A DNA stretch of 64,000 nucleotides from Nitrosarchaeum koreense MY1 (GTDB taxonomy: Archaea > Thermoproteota > Nitrososphaeria > Nitrososphaerales > Nitrosopumilaceae). The DNA lies in contig NZ_AFPU01000001.1 of NCBI RefSeq assembly GCF_000220175.1, forward strand, positions 1,027,512 through 1,091,511, written 5' to 3'. A program made the translations under genes and the position numbers. A model generated the notes under the pieces. It made no database searches. It had not been told where the DNA came from and saw nothing but the letters and a program-made list of their open reading frames with translations. Shown piece by piece: positions 28,301-35,358 of the stretch (its first letter is position 1; every line of letters begins with the position of its first letter).

Positions 28301-28593
28301 ACATTGTATTCATATCAACTTCAAGAAATAAAGAGATGATGGCAAGAGGATTAGTAAAAGACATTGCAAGACGATTGCAGACTCTAAGAAAAGAGAGAGG
28401 GTATAATCCAACAGACATTCTAAATGTTGCATCAATACTTGATTTAGATGAAGAGTCATTGGAGATGATTAAAGAAAAATCAGAAGATTTGGCATTTTTA
28501 GTCAGAGTCAAAAAAGTAGATTTTGTAGAATCATGCAAGGAATACAAAGACGATGATATTGATGGTCAAAAAATAAGAATTTCAGTAGAATAA
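25396..28593 (+). CDS. ileS: Isoleucyl-tRNA synthetase
   Basis: A 1065-residue class I aminoacyl-tRNA synthetase. The HIGH-type motif reads PHAGH (about 51-55), and KMSKS is present as GGKMSKSLGN (about 596-605). The editing domain contains WTTMPFTLVTDAMV (about 220-233). Paired Cys motifs CPSC (about 183), CNDC (about 472) and CKHC (about 513) suggest zinc sites. The C-terminal anticodon-binding and extension domains are full length. Charges tRNA-Ile with isoleucine. Confidence 0.96.
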   Translation: MELSSKFDAKSIESEIKAYVKSINIERLIFESDKPEKIMFIEGPPTMNGIPHAGHLRGRVIKDLWYRFNTLKGKKIVFNGGWDTQGLPVELQAEKELGVTGGKSEVIEKIGIEKLVEECKRIVKKFNTKWVEVDELLGMSFNHNKAYWTYRDEFIEREWQILKKAHENKILEEDFTVIAYCPSCQTSLSHAEVNQGYEEVKDPSLYYKVKLRDEDTYLIVWTTMPFTLVTDAMVGLNPDEDYACVKVENEKWIIGKTRLEEFFKEVNIEGYEIVNTIKGSEFEGKKYIHPLLDLIPGLDECAKENNFHVAVSEEFVDATTGSGLVHLSPANGEEDIKIANKRKVKVFSPINDQVKFTNLAGKYEGMFVRDADRIIVDDLKERNALVKIGKIKHKYPLCWRSHHPIVWLARKGWFYKLDRLDDKAINAAESVEYFFEQPKNRFLGIIKERHPWCISRERIWGCPLPVWICNDCKKQNWFFTRKDIVESAAKLPDGPNFELHRPWIDNIIIKCKHCSSTNTKREEYVLDTWHNSGSAPYSSLTDEEYSKSIPAPFFTEGIDQTRGWAYTLLIENVILNNGPIPPFKSFLFQGHVLDEKGGKMSKSLGNVIDGEELLKKYPTDLIRFYFIWKASPIEPLSFSTDELMSRPYQVINTLFNLHLYFKQNSEYDEFDETKTISWAKENGLLTSPDIWLVSKLQKLIKKITERNESCKFHEAAKSIDDFIINNLSQIYIPITRSELWDDDESKKNRRLAIYAVLSDVLRTLDILIHPLCPFTSEYLYQTVFDGKKSILLDKWPQYQETLVNEEIEESFDIMKDVVSISSAARMKGKLKRRWPLAEALICVTKGQKKKLELLSNLLMSQLNVEKCTIYETEKELGLNQILELKRLNLPLISVVELERKKIGPKAKQHMGKLINVFSETNKEEIIASLQKQEHYDYEIDGEKISLDKDDFVIDFDAKEEFAVSKRDNYIVFISTSRNKEMMARGLVKDIARRLQTLRKERGYNPTDILNVASILDLDEESLEMIKEKSEDLAFLVRVKKVDFVESCKEYKDDDIDGQKIRISVE

Positions 28594-28640
28594 GTCAGTC
28601 AAACCCTCGTTTATCTAAAATCATTTTTTGAAAAATGCAA

Positions 28641-28650
28641 TATTTTTATT
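28641..28650 (+). promoter_or_regulatory. TATA-like box of the Dps/ferritin-like gene
   Basis: tatttttatt lies 26-35 bases before the ATG at 28676, the usual archaeal distance for a transcript with a very short leader. Confidence 0.45.
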
Positions 28651-28675
28651 AGAACACCTAACTTGACAAGCAGAT

Positions 28676-29260
28676 ATGTCCGATTCAAAAATCCCAGTTG
28701 TTGGAATCAATGTTCTAAAACAAAATGGCTTGGACGTAGAGGAACTAAAAAAACTATTGATTCAAAATGCATCAGTAGAATTTACTGCCTACTACTACTT
28801 TACCAATTTGAGGGCACATTGTACAGGCTTGGAGGGCGAAGGGCTCAAGGGAATTATCGAAGATGCAAGATTAGAAGATCTTAGCCACTTTGAAGCATGC
28901 CTTGAGAGAATTTACCAGTTAGGAGGCTCACTTCCAAATGACGCTACACAGTTCATCAAAATGTCAGGGTGTGAGTTCTTACAGCTTCCAGCAAATCCAA
29001 CAGATCACAAGGCAATACTAGAAAAATGTCTCAAAGCCGAACAAGGAGCAATTGTAAATTGGGACAAGGTATGTAAAATGACTTTTGGAAAAGATCCTAC
29101 AACATACGACATTGCAAAAGATATTTTGGCAGAAGAGATCGAACATGAGTCTTGGTTCCTAGAATTAATCTACGGAAGACCATCAGGACACATGAGAAGA
29201 AAATATTCTGGAGAAAGACCACATACCAGAAAACATTCTAGAGCACTTGATATGGCATAA
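28676..29260 (+). CDS. Dps-like / ferritin-like iron-binding protein
   Basis: A 194-residue four-helix-bundle protein. Ligands of a dinuclear iron site are visible in order: E (ASVEFTAYYY, about 33), E/H (LEDLSHFEA, about 68-75), E (AEQGAIVNWDKV, about 121) and ExxHE (AEEIEHESW, about 152-159). Extra Cys residues near the site recall the DpsL group of archaea, which detoxify peroxide with iron and protect DNA. The basic tail (RRKYSGERPHTRKHSRA) could bind DNA. DpsL versus another ferritin branch is not settled. Confidence 0.78.
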   Translation: MSDSKIPVVGINVLKQNGLDVEELKKLLIQNASVEFTAYYYFTNLRAHCTGLEGEGLKGIIEDARLEDLSHFEACLERIYQLGGSLPNDATQFIKMSGCEFLQLPANPTDHKAILEKCLKAEQGAIVNWDKVCKMTFGKDPTTYDIAKDILAEEIEHESWFLELIYGRPSGHMRRKYSGERPHTRKHSRALDMA

Positions 29261-29358
29261 TAGCCAAATCACACTCTTTTCTTTTAATTAAAAATGAACC
29301 AACTGGTTAGCTTTTAGTTAAACCTGTATGATAAATAGAAAAAACGCATAGTAATTGT

Positions 29359-29688
29359 ATGGTAAAACAGATTAGTCTTGATGCTTGGCAAATTCAACAT
29401 TTAACAGATCTTTTAAAAAAAGGCTCAGATATTGTTGCAAAGACCAACAAACCAATTGTACTGTACAGACAAACACTAGAAGAAGAAGAAGATTCGTATG
29501 AAGAAATTGTATGCACCATCACCAAAGATTATGTCATTGAACAATTAGTCACATCAGGAGGAGTGATAGTTCCAAGTTTTCATCAACAATATGTTTTTAC
29601 AATTGAAGAATTTCCTCAAGAGCTATTGAGAAAAAGTCGTGATCGATTTTTACAGATAATTGATTTTCTAGAAGAGCAGCTAAATTAG
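29359..29688 (+). CDS. Conserved hypothetical protein
   Basis: A 109-residue soluble acidic protein with no recognised motif. A central EEEED stretch is followed by a hydrophobic beta-rich part. It lies between the Dps-like gene and sucC on the same strand but with its own intergenic gaps. Real by length, composition and start codon; function unknown. Confidence 0.65.
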   Translation: MVKQISLDAWQIQHLTDLLKKGSDIVAKTNKPIVLYRQTLEEEEDSYEEIVCTITKDYVIEQLVTSGGVIVPSFHQQYVFTIEEFPQELLRKSRDRFLQIIDFLEEQLN

Positions 29689-29728
29689 CCTCATAATTAA
29701 TAAAGATCGTAAAATTGTTGGCTTTTGT

Positions 29729-30835
29729 ATGCGTCTATTAGAGTTTCAAGCAAAAGAGTTGTTCAGAAACTATGGAATTAATCTCCTTCCAAGCAAAGCA
29801 TCTACAACTATAGAGGAAGGCAGGAAGCACGCAAAAGAATTAGGATATCCGTTTGTAATTAAAATTCAAGTTCCCGTAGGAGGTAGAGGAAAAGCTGGAG
29901 GCATTCAAAAATGTCAAAATGATGACGAATTTGAGTTAAAATATCCACAAGTTTTAGGCTTGACGATTAAAGGAGAAAAGGCAAGAGCAATTTTACTTGA
30001 AAAGATGGCAGATATCAAAAAAGAGTTGTACCTGTCATTATTTTTGAATCGATCAAAAAGATGCTATACAATTATTGCATCACCTGAAGGAGGAGTTGAA
30101 ATTGAATCAGTTAAAAATCAGATTATTAAAGAAGTTGGCCTAGGTGAAGTTTCAGATCAAGTAGCAAGAGAAGTTGCAAAAGAGATGAAACTAGAAGGTA
30201 AAGCTGCAGATGACTTTGTAGACATATTACAAAAGTTAGCAAAACTTACAGTTGAAAAAGAAGCCGAGCTTGCAGAGATAAATCCGCTAGCAATTATGCA
30301 AGACGGTTCATTGATGGCACTTGATGGAAAATTTGTAACAGATGACAACAGCAACTTTAGACATGATGAATTACAAAAGTATCAAGAAAAAACAGAGATT
30401 GAAGAGAGAGCAGAAAAAAGTGGATTTTCACTTGTAGAATTAGATGGAGATATTGCAGTTGTTGGAAACGGGGCAGGACTAGTAATGTCTACACTGGATA
30501 TGTTATCTGATAACGGAGGCAAGCCAGCATGTTTCTTGGATGTGGGAGGTGGTGCAACAACTGATTCAGTTTATGAAGCGCTAACTTTGATTAGCAAAAT
30601 GCATAGAGTCAAAGGAATTTTAGTTAATCTTTATGGTGGAATTGTAAAAACTACAGTAGTTGCAGAAGCATTTCTAAAAGCATATGATGATAAATTGATC
30701 AACTTACCAGTGTTTGCAAGACTAAAAGGTACAGAATCAGACAAAGCAAAAGAAATGTTGAAAAATTCTAGAACAAAAATTTTTGATTCAGTAGAAGAGG
30801 CAATTAATGCAGCCGTCATGGGGATTAAAAGATGA
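29729..30835 (+). CDS. sucC: Succinyl-CoA ligase, beta subunit
   Basis: A 368-residue ATP-grasp subunit. It opens with the typical LLEFQAKELFRNYGI. VPVGGRGKAGGI (about 49-60) is the nucleotide-binding part, and FLDVGGGATTDSVYEAL (about 269-285) with ILVNLYGGI (about 297-305) is the phosphate-transfer region. With SucD it interconverts succinyl-CoA and succinate with NTP formation. It overlaps sucD by 4 bases. Confidence 0.95.
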   Translation: MRLLEFQAKELFRNYGINLLPSKASTTIEEGRKHAKELGYPFVIKIQVPVGGRGKAGGIQKCQNDDEFELKYPQVLGLTIKGEKARAILLEKMADIKKELYLSLFLNRSKRCYTIIASPEGGVEIESVKNQIIKEVGLGEVSDQVAREVAKEMKLEGKAADDFVDILQKLAKLTVEKEAELAEINPLAIMQDGSLMALDGKFVTDDNSNFRHDELQKYQEKTEIEERAEKSGFSLVELDGDIAVVGNGAGLVMSTLDMLSDNGGKPACFLDVGGGATTDSVYEALTLISKMHRVKGILVNLYGGIVKTTVVAEAFLKAYDDKLINLPVFARLKGTESDKAKEMLKNSRTKIFDSVEEAINAAVMGIKR

Positions 30836-31749
30836 CAGATATTTTCAAGATACTAAAAGGAACTCCTGAAGATTCAGATTACAAGAAAAAAGGAGTAATT
30901 GTTCAAGGCATCACTGGAGCATATGGTTCACTTCATGCAAAAAACATGATAACTTATGGAACTAACATTGTTGCAGGAGTAACTCCAGGAAAAGGAGGTC
31001 AGAAATTTGAAGACAAGGTTCCAATTTACAATACAGTTAAAGAAGCAGTTGATGCAAGTGGTGCAAAAATTTCAATTATTTTCGTTCCAGCAAAATTCTT
31101 TTTGGGAGCTGCAAAAGAGGCACTTGAAGCCGGAATTAAACTACTAGTTGCAATTCCAGAACATGTTCCAGTTAGAGATACAATGGAAGTATTAGATTTA
31201 GCAAACAAAAAAGGTGCGGTGATTATCGGACCCAATACTCCAGGAATAATGATTCCCGAATTAATAAAAATTGGAATCATGCCAGCAACTCCATTTAAGG
31301 CAGGAAAGATTGCCGTGTTATCAAAAAGCGGAACATTACTTTATGAAATTTCAGATGCACTTACAAGTGCAGGATTTGGACAGTCAATAACAATAGGAAT
31401 TGGAGGAGACCCAATTAACGGAACTAGAATGATCGATGCATTTGACATGGTAAAAGACATTCCAGATTTAGAAGGATTAGTAGTAGTTGGAGAAATAGGA
31501 GGAGATTCTGAAGAAATTTTGGCTCAACGAATTATAGATATCGGATTTAAAAAACCAACTGTAGCATATATTGCAGGAAGAGCAGCTCCTAAAGAAAAGA
31601 GAATGGGGCATGCAGGAGCCATAGTGATGGGAACGTATGGTTCTGCAGAATCAAAGGTATCAATGTTTAACAAGGCAAACATTCCAGTGGCAAAAAGACC
31701 GTCTCAGGTGCCAGTACTATTAGCAGGAAAAATGCAACAATCCGATTAG
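30832..31749 (+). CDS. sucD: Succinyl-CoA ligase, alpha subunit
   Basis: A 305-residue CoA-binding subunit. Signatures are VQGITGAYGSLHAKNM (about 24-39), the CoA site GVTPGKGGQ, VIIGPNTPGI (about 130-139) and the phosphorylated His in MGHAGAIVMG (about 258-267). It is coupled to sucC by an ATGA overlap. In this organism succinyl-CoA is also an intermediate of the 3-hydroxypropionate/4-hydroxybutyrate cycle, so the pair links carbon fixation to the partial citric acid cycle (family knowledge, not seen here). Confidence 0.95.
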   Translation: MTDIFKILKGTPEDSDYKKKGVIVQGITGAYGSLHAKNMITYGTNIVAGVTPGKGGQKFEDKVPIYNTVKEAVDASGAKISIIFVPAKFFLGAAKEALEAGIKLLVAIPEHVPVRDTMEVLDLANKKGAVIIGPNTPGIMIPELIKIGIMPATPFKAGKIAVLSKSGTLLYEISDALTSAGFGQSITIGIGGDPINGTRMIDAFDMVKDIPDLEGLVVVGEIGGDSEEILAQRIIDIGFKKPTVAYIAGRAAPKEKRMGHAGAIVMGTYGSAESKVSMFNKANIPVAKRPSQVPVLLAGKMQQSD

Positions 31750-31780
31750 AATAAAAGAGAGAGATTAAGGAGAAAATTAT

Positions 31781-31948
31781 ATGCCCATAACAGACCCAGA
31801 GAAAAAACGTATTGCACAAGCTGCACGTTTGGTGATGAAGATTTGCTTTAACTGTGGCTGTAGAAATGACATCAATGCTACTAGATGCAGAAAATGTAGA
31901 AATCCGTACTTGAGACTAAAGAACAGAAATCTCGGCGTCAAAAAGTAG
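31781..31948 (+). CDS. rpl40e: 50S ribosomal protein L40e
   Basis: Read directly from the bases: ATG at 31781, TAG at 31946-31948, 55 residues. The four-Cys zinc site CFNC-x10-CRKC and the basic tail NPYLRLKNRNLGVKK are characteristic of archaeal L40e. A GGAG ribosome-binding site lies about 9 bases before the ATG. L40e is found only in archaea and eukaryotes, so it supports the archaeal assignment. Confidence 0.93.
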   Translation: MPITDPEKKRIAQAARLVMKICFNCGCRNDINATRCRKCRNPYLRLKNRNLGVKK

Positions 31949-31950
31949 CG

Positions 31951-32199
31951 TTAGAAATTCATCAATCTTTGTCTATATTCAATAATTGCTGATCGTATCT
32001 TGTATTGATATTCAGAGATAAATGGTCTAACAGCATTTTCATTTTCTAATTCCTCAAGTGATAGTTGCAAGTCATCAGGTAGTTGGTCATTCATTTGATA
32101 GAGTACTTTGGCAGCTTCTGTGTATTGTCCCAAATTAGCAGCATACTCAAATGCTAGTTGCATTCTCTCAATAAGCGCATCAAATTCATGTAAAGACAT
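31951..32199 (-). CDS. Small helical protein, unknown function
   Basis: An 82-residue protein predicted nearly all helical, with a tetratricopeptide-like look (AFEYAANLGQYTEAAKVLYQM). Convergent with L40e, two bases from its stop. No family assigned. Confidence 0.6.
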   Translation of the reverse strand: MSLHEFDALIERMQLAFEYAANLGQYTEAAKVLYQMNDQLPDDLQLSLEELENENAVRPFISEYQYKIRSAIIEYRQRLMNF

Positions 32200-32291
32200 G
32201 TTTGACTCTTGGAATTTTACTAGAAAAGGTAAAGGTTATCATAATATACAAAACCTAAAGGCAAAAAAGACGCTTGTCTTGTAATTTCATT

Positions 32292-32381
32292 GGACCGGTT
32301 GTCTAGTGGTTAGGATGACGCACTCACACTGCGTATGGAGAAATCCCGCAAAGGTCGAGGGTTCAAATCCCTCCCGGTCCA
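32292..32381 (+). tRNA. tRNA-Val (CAC) with a 17-nt intron in the variable arm
   Basis: Acceptor stem GGACCGG/CCGGTCC, D arm GTCT-AGTGGTTA-GGAT, anticodon stem ACGCA/TGCGT with loop CTCACAC (anticodon CAC, valine), T arm GAGGG-TTCAAAT-CCCTC and discriminator A are all clear. The gene is 17 bases too long. The excess sits after position 44 and folds as a bulge-helix-bulge splice site. Removing it gives a normal 73-nt tRNA with variable loop AGGTC. No CCA is encoded. A TATA-like ataatata lies at 32241-32248. Confidence 0.95.
32336..32352 (+). other. tRNA intron at non-canonical position 44/45 (bulge-helix-bulge)
   Basis: TGCG and CGCA form the central 4-bp helix. Three-base bulges TAT and AAG lie on opposite strands, and a GGA/TCC stem with a GAAA tetraloop closes the intron. 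Cutting after the second base of each bulge excises exactly 17 bases (32336-32352). Introns outside position 37/38 are known in crenarchaea and thaumarchaea, which have splicing endonucleases of broad specificity. Confidence 0.88.
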
Positions 32382-32395
32382 TCTCTCTAGCCTCC

Positions 32396-32401
32396 TTTTT
32401 T
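32396..32401 (+). terminator. Oligo-T terminator of tRNA-Val
   Basis: A run of six T follows the tRNA by 14 bases. Archaeal RNA polymerase terminates at such T-runs without a hairpin. Confidence 0.5.
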
Positions 32402-32468
32402 AAGTTCCAAAACCACAAAGACAAAGGGTAATCTTAATTCAAAATGCAAGTCCCAAAAATGAGAATTA

Positions 32469-32669
32469 ATGATCGCATTTATTAGAGTACCAAAAAACGT
32501 GATCGCAGTGGAATCTATCTGCATGCACTGTGGAAACTCTTGTGAGGATAATGATAAATTCTGTTCTCAAAATTGTAGGGATTCACACATCATTGAGATC
32601 ACAGTAAGAATCAATGAAGCGACTCAAAATGATAAGAGTCATACTAAAAAAATCAGCGAAGACAATTAA
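32469..32669 (+). CDS. Small zinc-finger-like protein, paralogue of 33163 gene
   Basis: A 66-residue protein from the ATG at 32469. The core CMHCGNS-x8-FCSQNCRDS gives four Cys in a treble-clef or zinc-ribbon spacing, followed by a charged helix and SHTK near the end. The protein encoded at 33163 has the same core (CMHCGNS...FCSQSCRDS...SHTK). By alignment with it, the GTG at 32508, four residues before the first Cys, may be the true start. Function unknown; possibly RNA- or DNA-binding. Confidence 0.65.
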   Translation: MIAFIRVPKNVIAVESICMHCGNSCEDNDKFCSQNCRDSHIIEITVRINEATQNDKSHTKKISEDN

Positions 32670-32677
32670 AACTAAAA

Positions 32678-32821
32678 TCAATATCTACGTTTTCTGTAAG
32701 ATATTTCATCTTCATCCTTTTTCATTAATACTTTTTTTCTTTTTACTGCCTCTTCAACCTCAGCAAGAAGTGTCTCTTTTTCTTCTTTAAGTAATTGTTC
32801 TATCTTTTCTTTATCTTCCAT
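32678..32821 (-). CDS. 47-residue highly charged helical protein
   Basis: Read directly from the bases: ATG at 32821, TGA at 32678-32680. The peptide is a single charged helix rich in Glu and Lys (EQLLKEEKETLLAEVEEAV), ending in YRKRRY. The absence of internal stops and the regular heptad-like pattern make it likely real. Convergent with the zinc-finger gene, 8 bases from its stop. Confidence 0.5.
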   Translation of the reverse strand: MEDKEKIEQLLKEEKETLLAEVEEAVKRKKVLMKKDEDEISYRKRRY

Positions 32822-33162
32822 ATCTCATTTTTCCCCAAAATTACTTGTTTATGAATCAAGCATCTAACGCATTTTTTCGTCAATTGGATTTGGCTTTCCA
32901 TGTCCCGAGAGGTAGATTTTGTCGACACTGTTAATTCTTAGGTAGATTTGGCATTTTTTTATGAAATAACTAAACAACCGAAAAACAACCTCATTTAGCC
33001 ACTGAAAGTAAACAAAGAGAAAAAATATCAATAGCCCATATCGTTTACACAGAATCTGAAAAAATCATATTAATGTAATATTTTATTACATATTTTTTAT
33101 GAAATTCCCAAAACTTGGAAATTCTAGTTAGACTTAACTAATATAGAAGAAAGTGACAAGTA
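32822..33162. other. Intergenic stretch with one inverted repeat, no gene seen
   Basis: These 341 bases hold no convincing frame on either strand. The right third is very AT-rich and contains a perfect inverted repeat at 33073-33091. Nothing else is recognisable. Confidence 0.5.
33073..33091. promoter_or_regulatory. Perfect 8-3-8 inverted repeat upstream of small zinc-finger gene
   Basis: ATGTAATA-TTT-TATTACAT is a perfect inverted repeat about 70 bases before the ATG at 33163, within an AT-rich promoter-like stretch. It could be an operator for a dimeric regulator. Confidence 0.4.
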
Positions 33163-33327
33163 ATGAAATTAGTTTGTATGCATTGTGGAAATTCCTTTGA
33201 AGGAGACAATACCAAATTCTGCTCTCAGAGTTGTAGAGATTCATACATAATGGATATCGAAAAAAGAGTTAAGGAATCAGTAAAAAACGATTCTAGCCAC
33301 ACTAAAGAATTAAGTCGTGATTTTTAA
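33163..33327 (+). CDS. 54-residue zinc-finger-like protein, paralogue of 32469 gene
   Basis: Read directly from the bases: ATG at 33163, TAA at 33325-33327. It opens MKLVCMHCGNSF, continues KFCSQSCRDSYIMDIEKR and ends DSSHTKELSRDF. The four Cys and the flanking residues match the gene at 32469, so this is a local duplication. The Cys pattern (CxxC, then CxxxC) suggests a structural zinc site. Function unknown. Confidence 0.65.
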   Translation: MKLVCMHCGNSFEGDNTKFCSQSCRDSYIMDIEKRVKESVKNDSSHTKELSRDF

Positions 33328-33433
33328 TACTAACACAGACAATTTGAACAAATTAACCATGCAGAGAACAATCAGAAATTTTTGCTTCAGCATAGACCCA
33401 TATACTATGGCAAATGATCTTCATTACAGATGT

Positions 33434-33526
33434 TTATTTAGACATCCTTGATTGTTCTCTAATTTTTGATAGAAATACGTCAGTCATTTGCAATAATCGA
33501 TTCATTTCAGAATCACCTATAGTCAT
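33434..33526 (-). CDS. 30-residue peptide related to the C-terminus of its upstream neighbour
   Basis: ATG at 33526, TAA at 33434-33436. GGAGG lies 6 bases before the ATG, a good ribosome-binding site. The peptide reads GDSEMNRLLQMTDVFLSKIR, matching DDSEINYLLKMTKHVLMKIR in the adjacent 69-aa protein. It starts inside that gene in another frame, which suggests tandem duplication or a decayed second copy that can still be translated. Confidence 0.45.
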   Translation of the reverse strand: MTIGDSEMNRLLQMTDVFLSKIREQSRMSK

Positions 33527-33722
33527 CGTAGTCCTCCATTATTTGTTCTCTTATCTTCATGAGAACATGTTTTGTCATTTTTAGCAAATAGTTGATTTCA
33601 GAATCATCAAGATTATCACGTCCTTGTTCATAGGAACTTTTTGAAATATTGCCAACTTCCTGCTCTAAACTAGATAGGGTCAAGACTGTACGAATCAATA
33701 TAACATCTCTCCTTTTTCCCAA
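33513..33722 (-). CDS. Small helical protein, unknown function
   Basis: A 69-residue protein with a basic start (MGKRRDVILIR) and a helical C-terminus (EINYLLKMTKHVLMKIREQI). No family is recognised. A related 30-residue frame overlaps its 3' end. Confidence 0.55.
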   Translation of the reverse strand: MGKRRDVILIRTVLTLSSLEQEVGNISKSSYEQGRDNLDDSEINYLLKMTKHVLMKIREQIMEDYDDYR

Positions 33723-33968
33723 GATAAATCAAATAACGAACTCATCATGTCTACTATAGTTTCAGATTCATTATCAAAAAGAGTCAGTTCTAAATTCATC
33801 TAGATTATGATTATCAGTATTAGATATAGGTCAAATGGAAATTTTTTACGCATATGGGATCCAATTTGGAAAATATCATCAAATCAGCATACTGTAAAAA
33901 CATCATCATTATTTGCAGATATTATTTTTTATTATCCACACAGGTTGTTAATTTTGCAAAAACATTAG

Positions 33969-33976
33969 TATTATAA
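33969..33976 (+). promoter_or_regulatory. TATA box for the 140-aa secreted protein
   Basis: The sequence tattataa occurs about 25-32 bases before the ATG at 34001, giving a leaderless or nearly leaderless transcript. Confidence 0.5.
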
Positions 33977-34000
33977 CCAAGAAATTCCATTTATCAGGAC

Positions 34001-34423
34001 ATGATAAAAATAAGCATCATGCATTTTGTGTTAATATTATTAGTAGCAACATGGTTTGGATATACATCAAATGCTACTGCCACAGATACATCTGAAGATA
34101 TAACAATCACACAAATTAATGATGAAATCAGTCTCCAAAAGACAATTTCAACAATGCGTATACCTGAAGATAAATCACTCTCATGGGGAAAAGTAAAGGA
34201 GGATGCTTCTGATTATGTTGAGAGGTATCCAGTAATAATTCAATTTTTCAAAGGAGATGAACCAGTACATGTAGCTCAGGTTAAAGTCAAGGGAGATGGT
34301 TCCTACGAGTACAAATTCAAAATAAGAAATACTGATCAAAACACTGGTGAAATAGTAGATATTTTCGAAGGAGAGTACACTGTAAAAATATTCAAGGTCA
34401 TTCACACCAAATCACAAATTTAG
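34001..34423 (+). CDS. Secreted or membrane-anchored protein, unknown function
   Basis: A 140-residue protein with a signal peptide (residues 1-27, FVLILLVATWFGYTSNATA). The mature part is beta-rich (VIIQFFKGDEPVHVAQVKVK, YTVKIFKVIH) and could be an Ig-like or carboxypeptidase-regulatory-like domain. It is preceded by a good TATA box and followed by pyrophosphatase. No specific function can be given. Confidence 0.6.
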   Translation: MIKISIMHFVLILLVATWFGYTSNATATDTSEDITITQINDEISLQKTISTMRIPEDKSLSWGKVKEDASDYVERYPVIIQFFKGDEPVHVAQVKVKGDGSYEYKFKIRNTDQNTGEIVDIFEGEYTVKIFKVIHTKSQI

Positions 34424-34471
34424 AAAGTCATAGAATTCATATACAGTTCAAAATATTTTAAGAACTAGAAT

Positions 34472-35011
34472 ATGAGTAAAAATTTTTGGCATGATATAGA
34501 ATCAGGAGTAGACATTCCAGAGATTGTTAACGTAATAGTAGAGATTCCAAAGGGATCCATGAACAAATATGAATATGATAAAAAACACAACATGATAAAA
34601 CTAGACCGAGTATTATTTTCACCATTTCATTATCCAGGAGATTATGGTTTGATTCCTCAGACACTTTCAGAAGATGGGGATCCACTTGACGCTCTTGTAT
34701 TGGTAACAAATCCAACATATCCAGGAATTCTAATTGAGGCAAGACCGATTGGATTGTTACAAATGAAAGATGATGGAAATCCAGATGACAAAATTATCTG
34801 TGTTTCAACAAATGATCCAAGATATCTTCATACAGTAGACATTACAGATGTGGAAGACCATTTCCGCTCAGAGATTGGGCATTTTTTCCAGGTCTACAAA
34901 GATTTGGAAGGAAAAAAAGTTGAGATATTAGGTTGGAAAGGAGCTATAGAAGCAAAAGAGATCATCGTAGAATCAATCAAAAGATACAAAGAGACTTTGA
35001 AAAAATATTAA
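34472..35011 (+). CDS. ppa: Inorganic pyrophosphatase (family I)
   Basis: A 179-residue soluble pyrophosphatase that hydrolyses the pyrophosphate released by biosynthesis. The signature DGDPLDALVL (about 69-78), the N-terminal VEIPKGSMNKYEYD and the C-terminal GWKGAIEAKEII with catalytic Lys/Tyr residues are present. Length matches the family. Confidence 0.95.
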   Translation: MSKNFWHDIESGVDIPEIVNVIVEIPKGSMNKYEYDKKHNMIKLDRVLFSPFHYPGDYGLIPQTLSEDGDPLDALVLVTNPTYPGILIEARPIGLLQMKDDGNPDDKIICVSTNDPRYLHTVDITDVEDHFRSEIGHFFQVYKDLEGKKVEILGWKGAIEAKEIIVESIKRYKETLKKY

Positions 35012-35235
35012 AAATTAAGATATGCGTATTTGTTTTAACAAATACTGTATTTTAATGACTATTCGTCATCTAGAATTATCCAAGATAATCCCATTATAGA
35101 TTCCCAAGCAGGTGGGGTATCAGTATGATTTGTCATACAATACAATTACAAAATTTACTTAAAACACTCGCGTATGAATCATACATAGAAATTATCAGCA
35201 CGCCCTAAATACTAATTTTGAAAATCAATACTAAT

Positions 35236-35280
35236 TGGAACTCTCACCAAGTACCGAATCGGTTTTGGTCTTAAGTTCCA
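35236..35280. repeat. Nested imperfect inverted repeat between ppa and pepF
   Basis: Three nested pairings stack in 45 bases: TGGAACT/AGTTCCA outside, ACCAA/TTGGT in the middle, ACCGA/TCGGT inside around a single A. A smaller hairpin, GTATGA-TTTG-TCATAC, lies near 35126. The rest of the 35012-35358 gap shows no gene. It could be a terminator for ppa, an RNA structure or an operator ahead of the pepF TATA box. Confidence 0.5.
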
Positions 35281-35298
35281 GTTAAAAATTTCTTTGAA

Positions 35299-35307
35299 TA
35301 TTATAAT
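35299..35307 (+). promoter_or_regulatory. TATA box of pepF
   Basis: tattataat-like sequence whose normal spacing puts the transcript start near 35327. That is downstream of the ATG at 35323 and before the ATG at 35359, so it supports the later start codon. Confidence 0.5.
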
Positions 35308-35358
35308 TTTTAGGCATACAGCATGCATTTTTTAATAGATGTAAAATATGATTATCGT

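Noticed and set aside
28663-28884. A 73-codon frame overlapping the Dps-like gene
   Set aside because: It reads the Dps-like gene out of frame and is extremely Arg/Lys/Cys-biased, as expected for a shadow.
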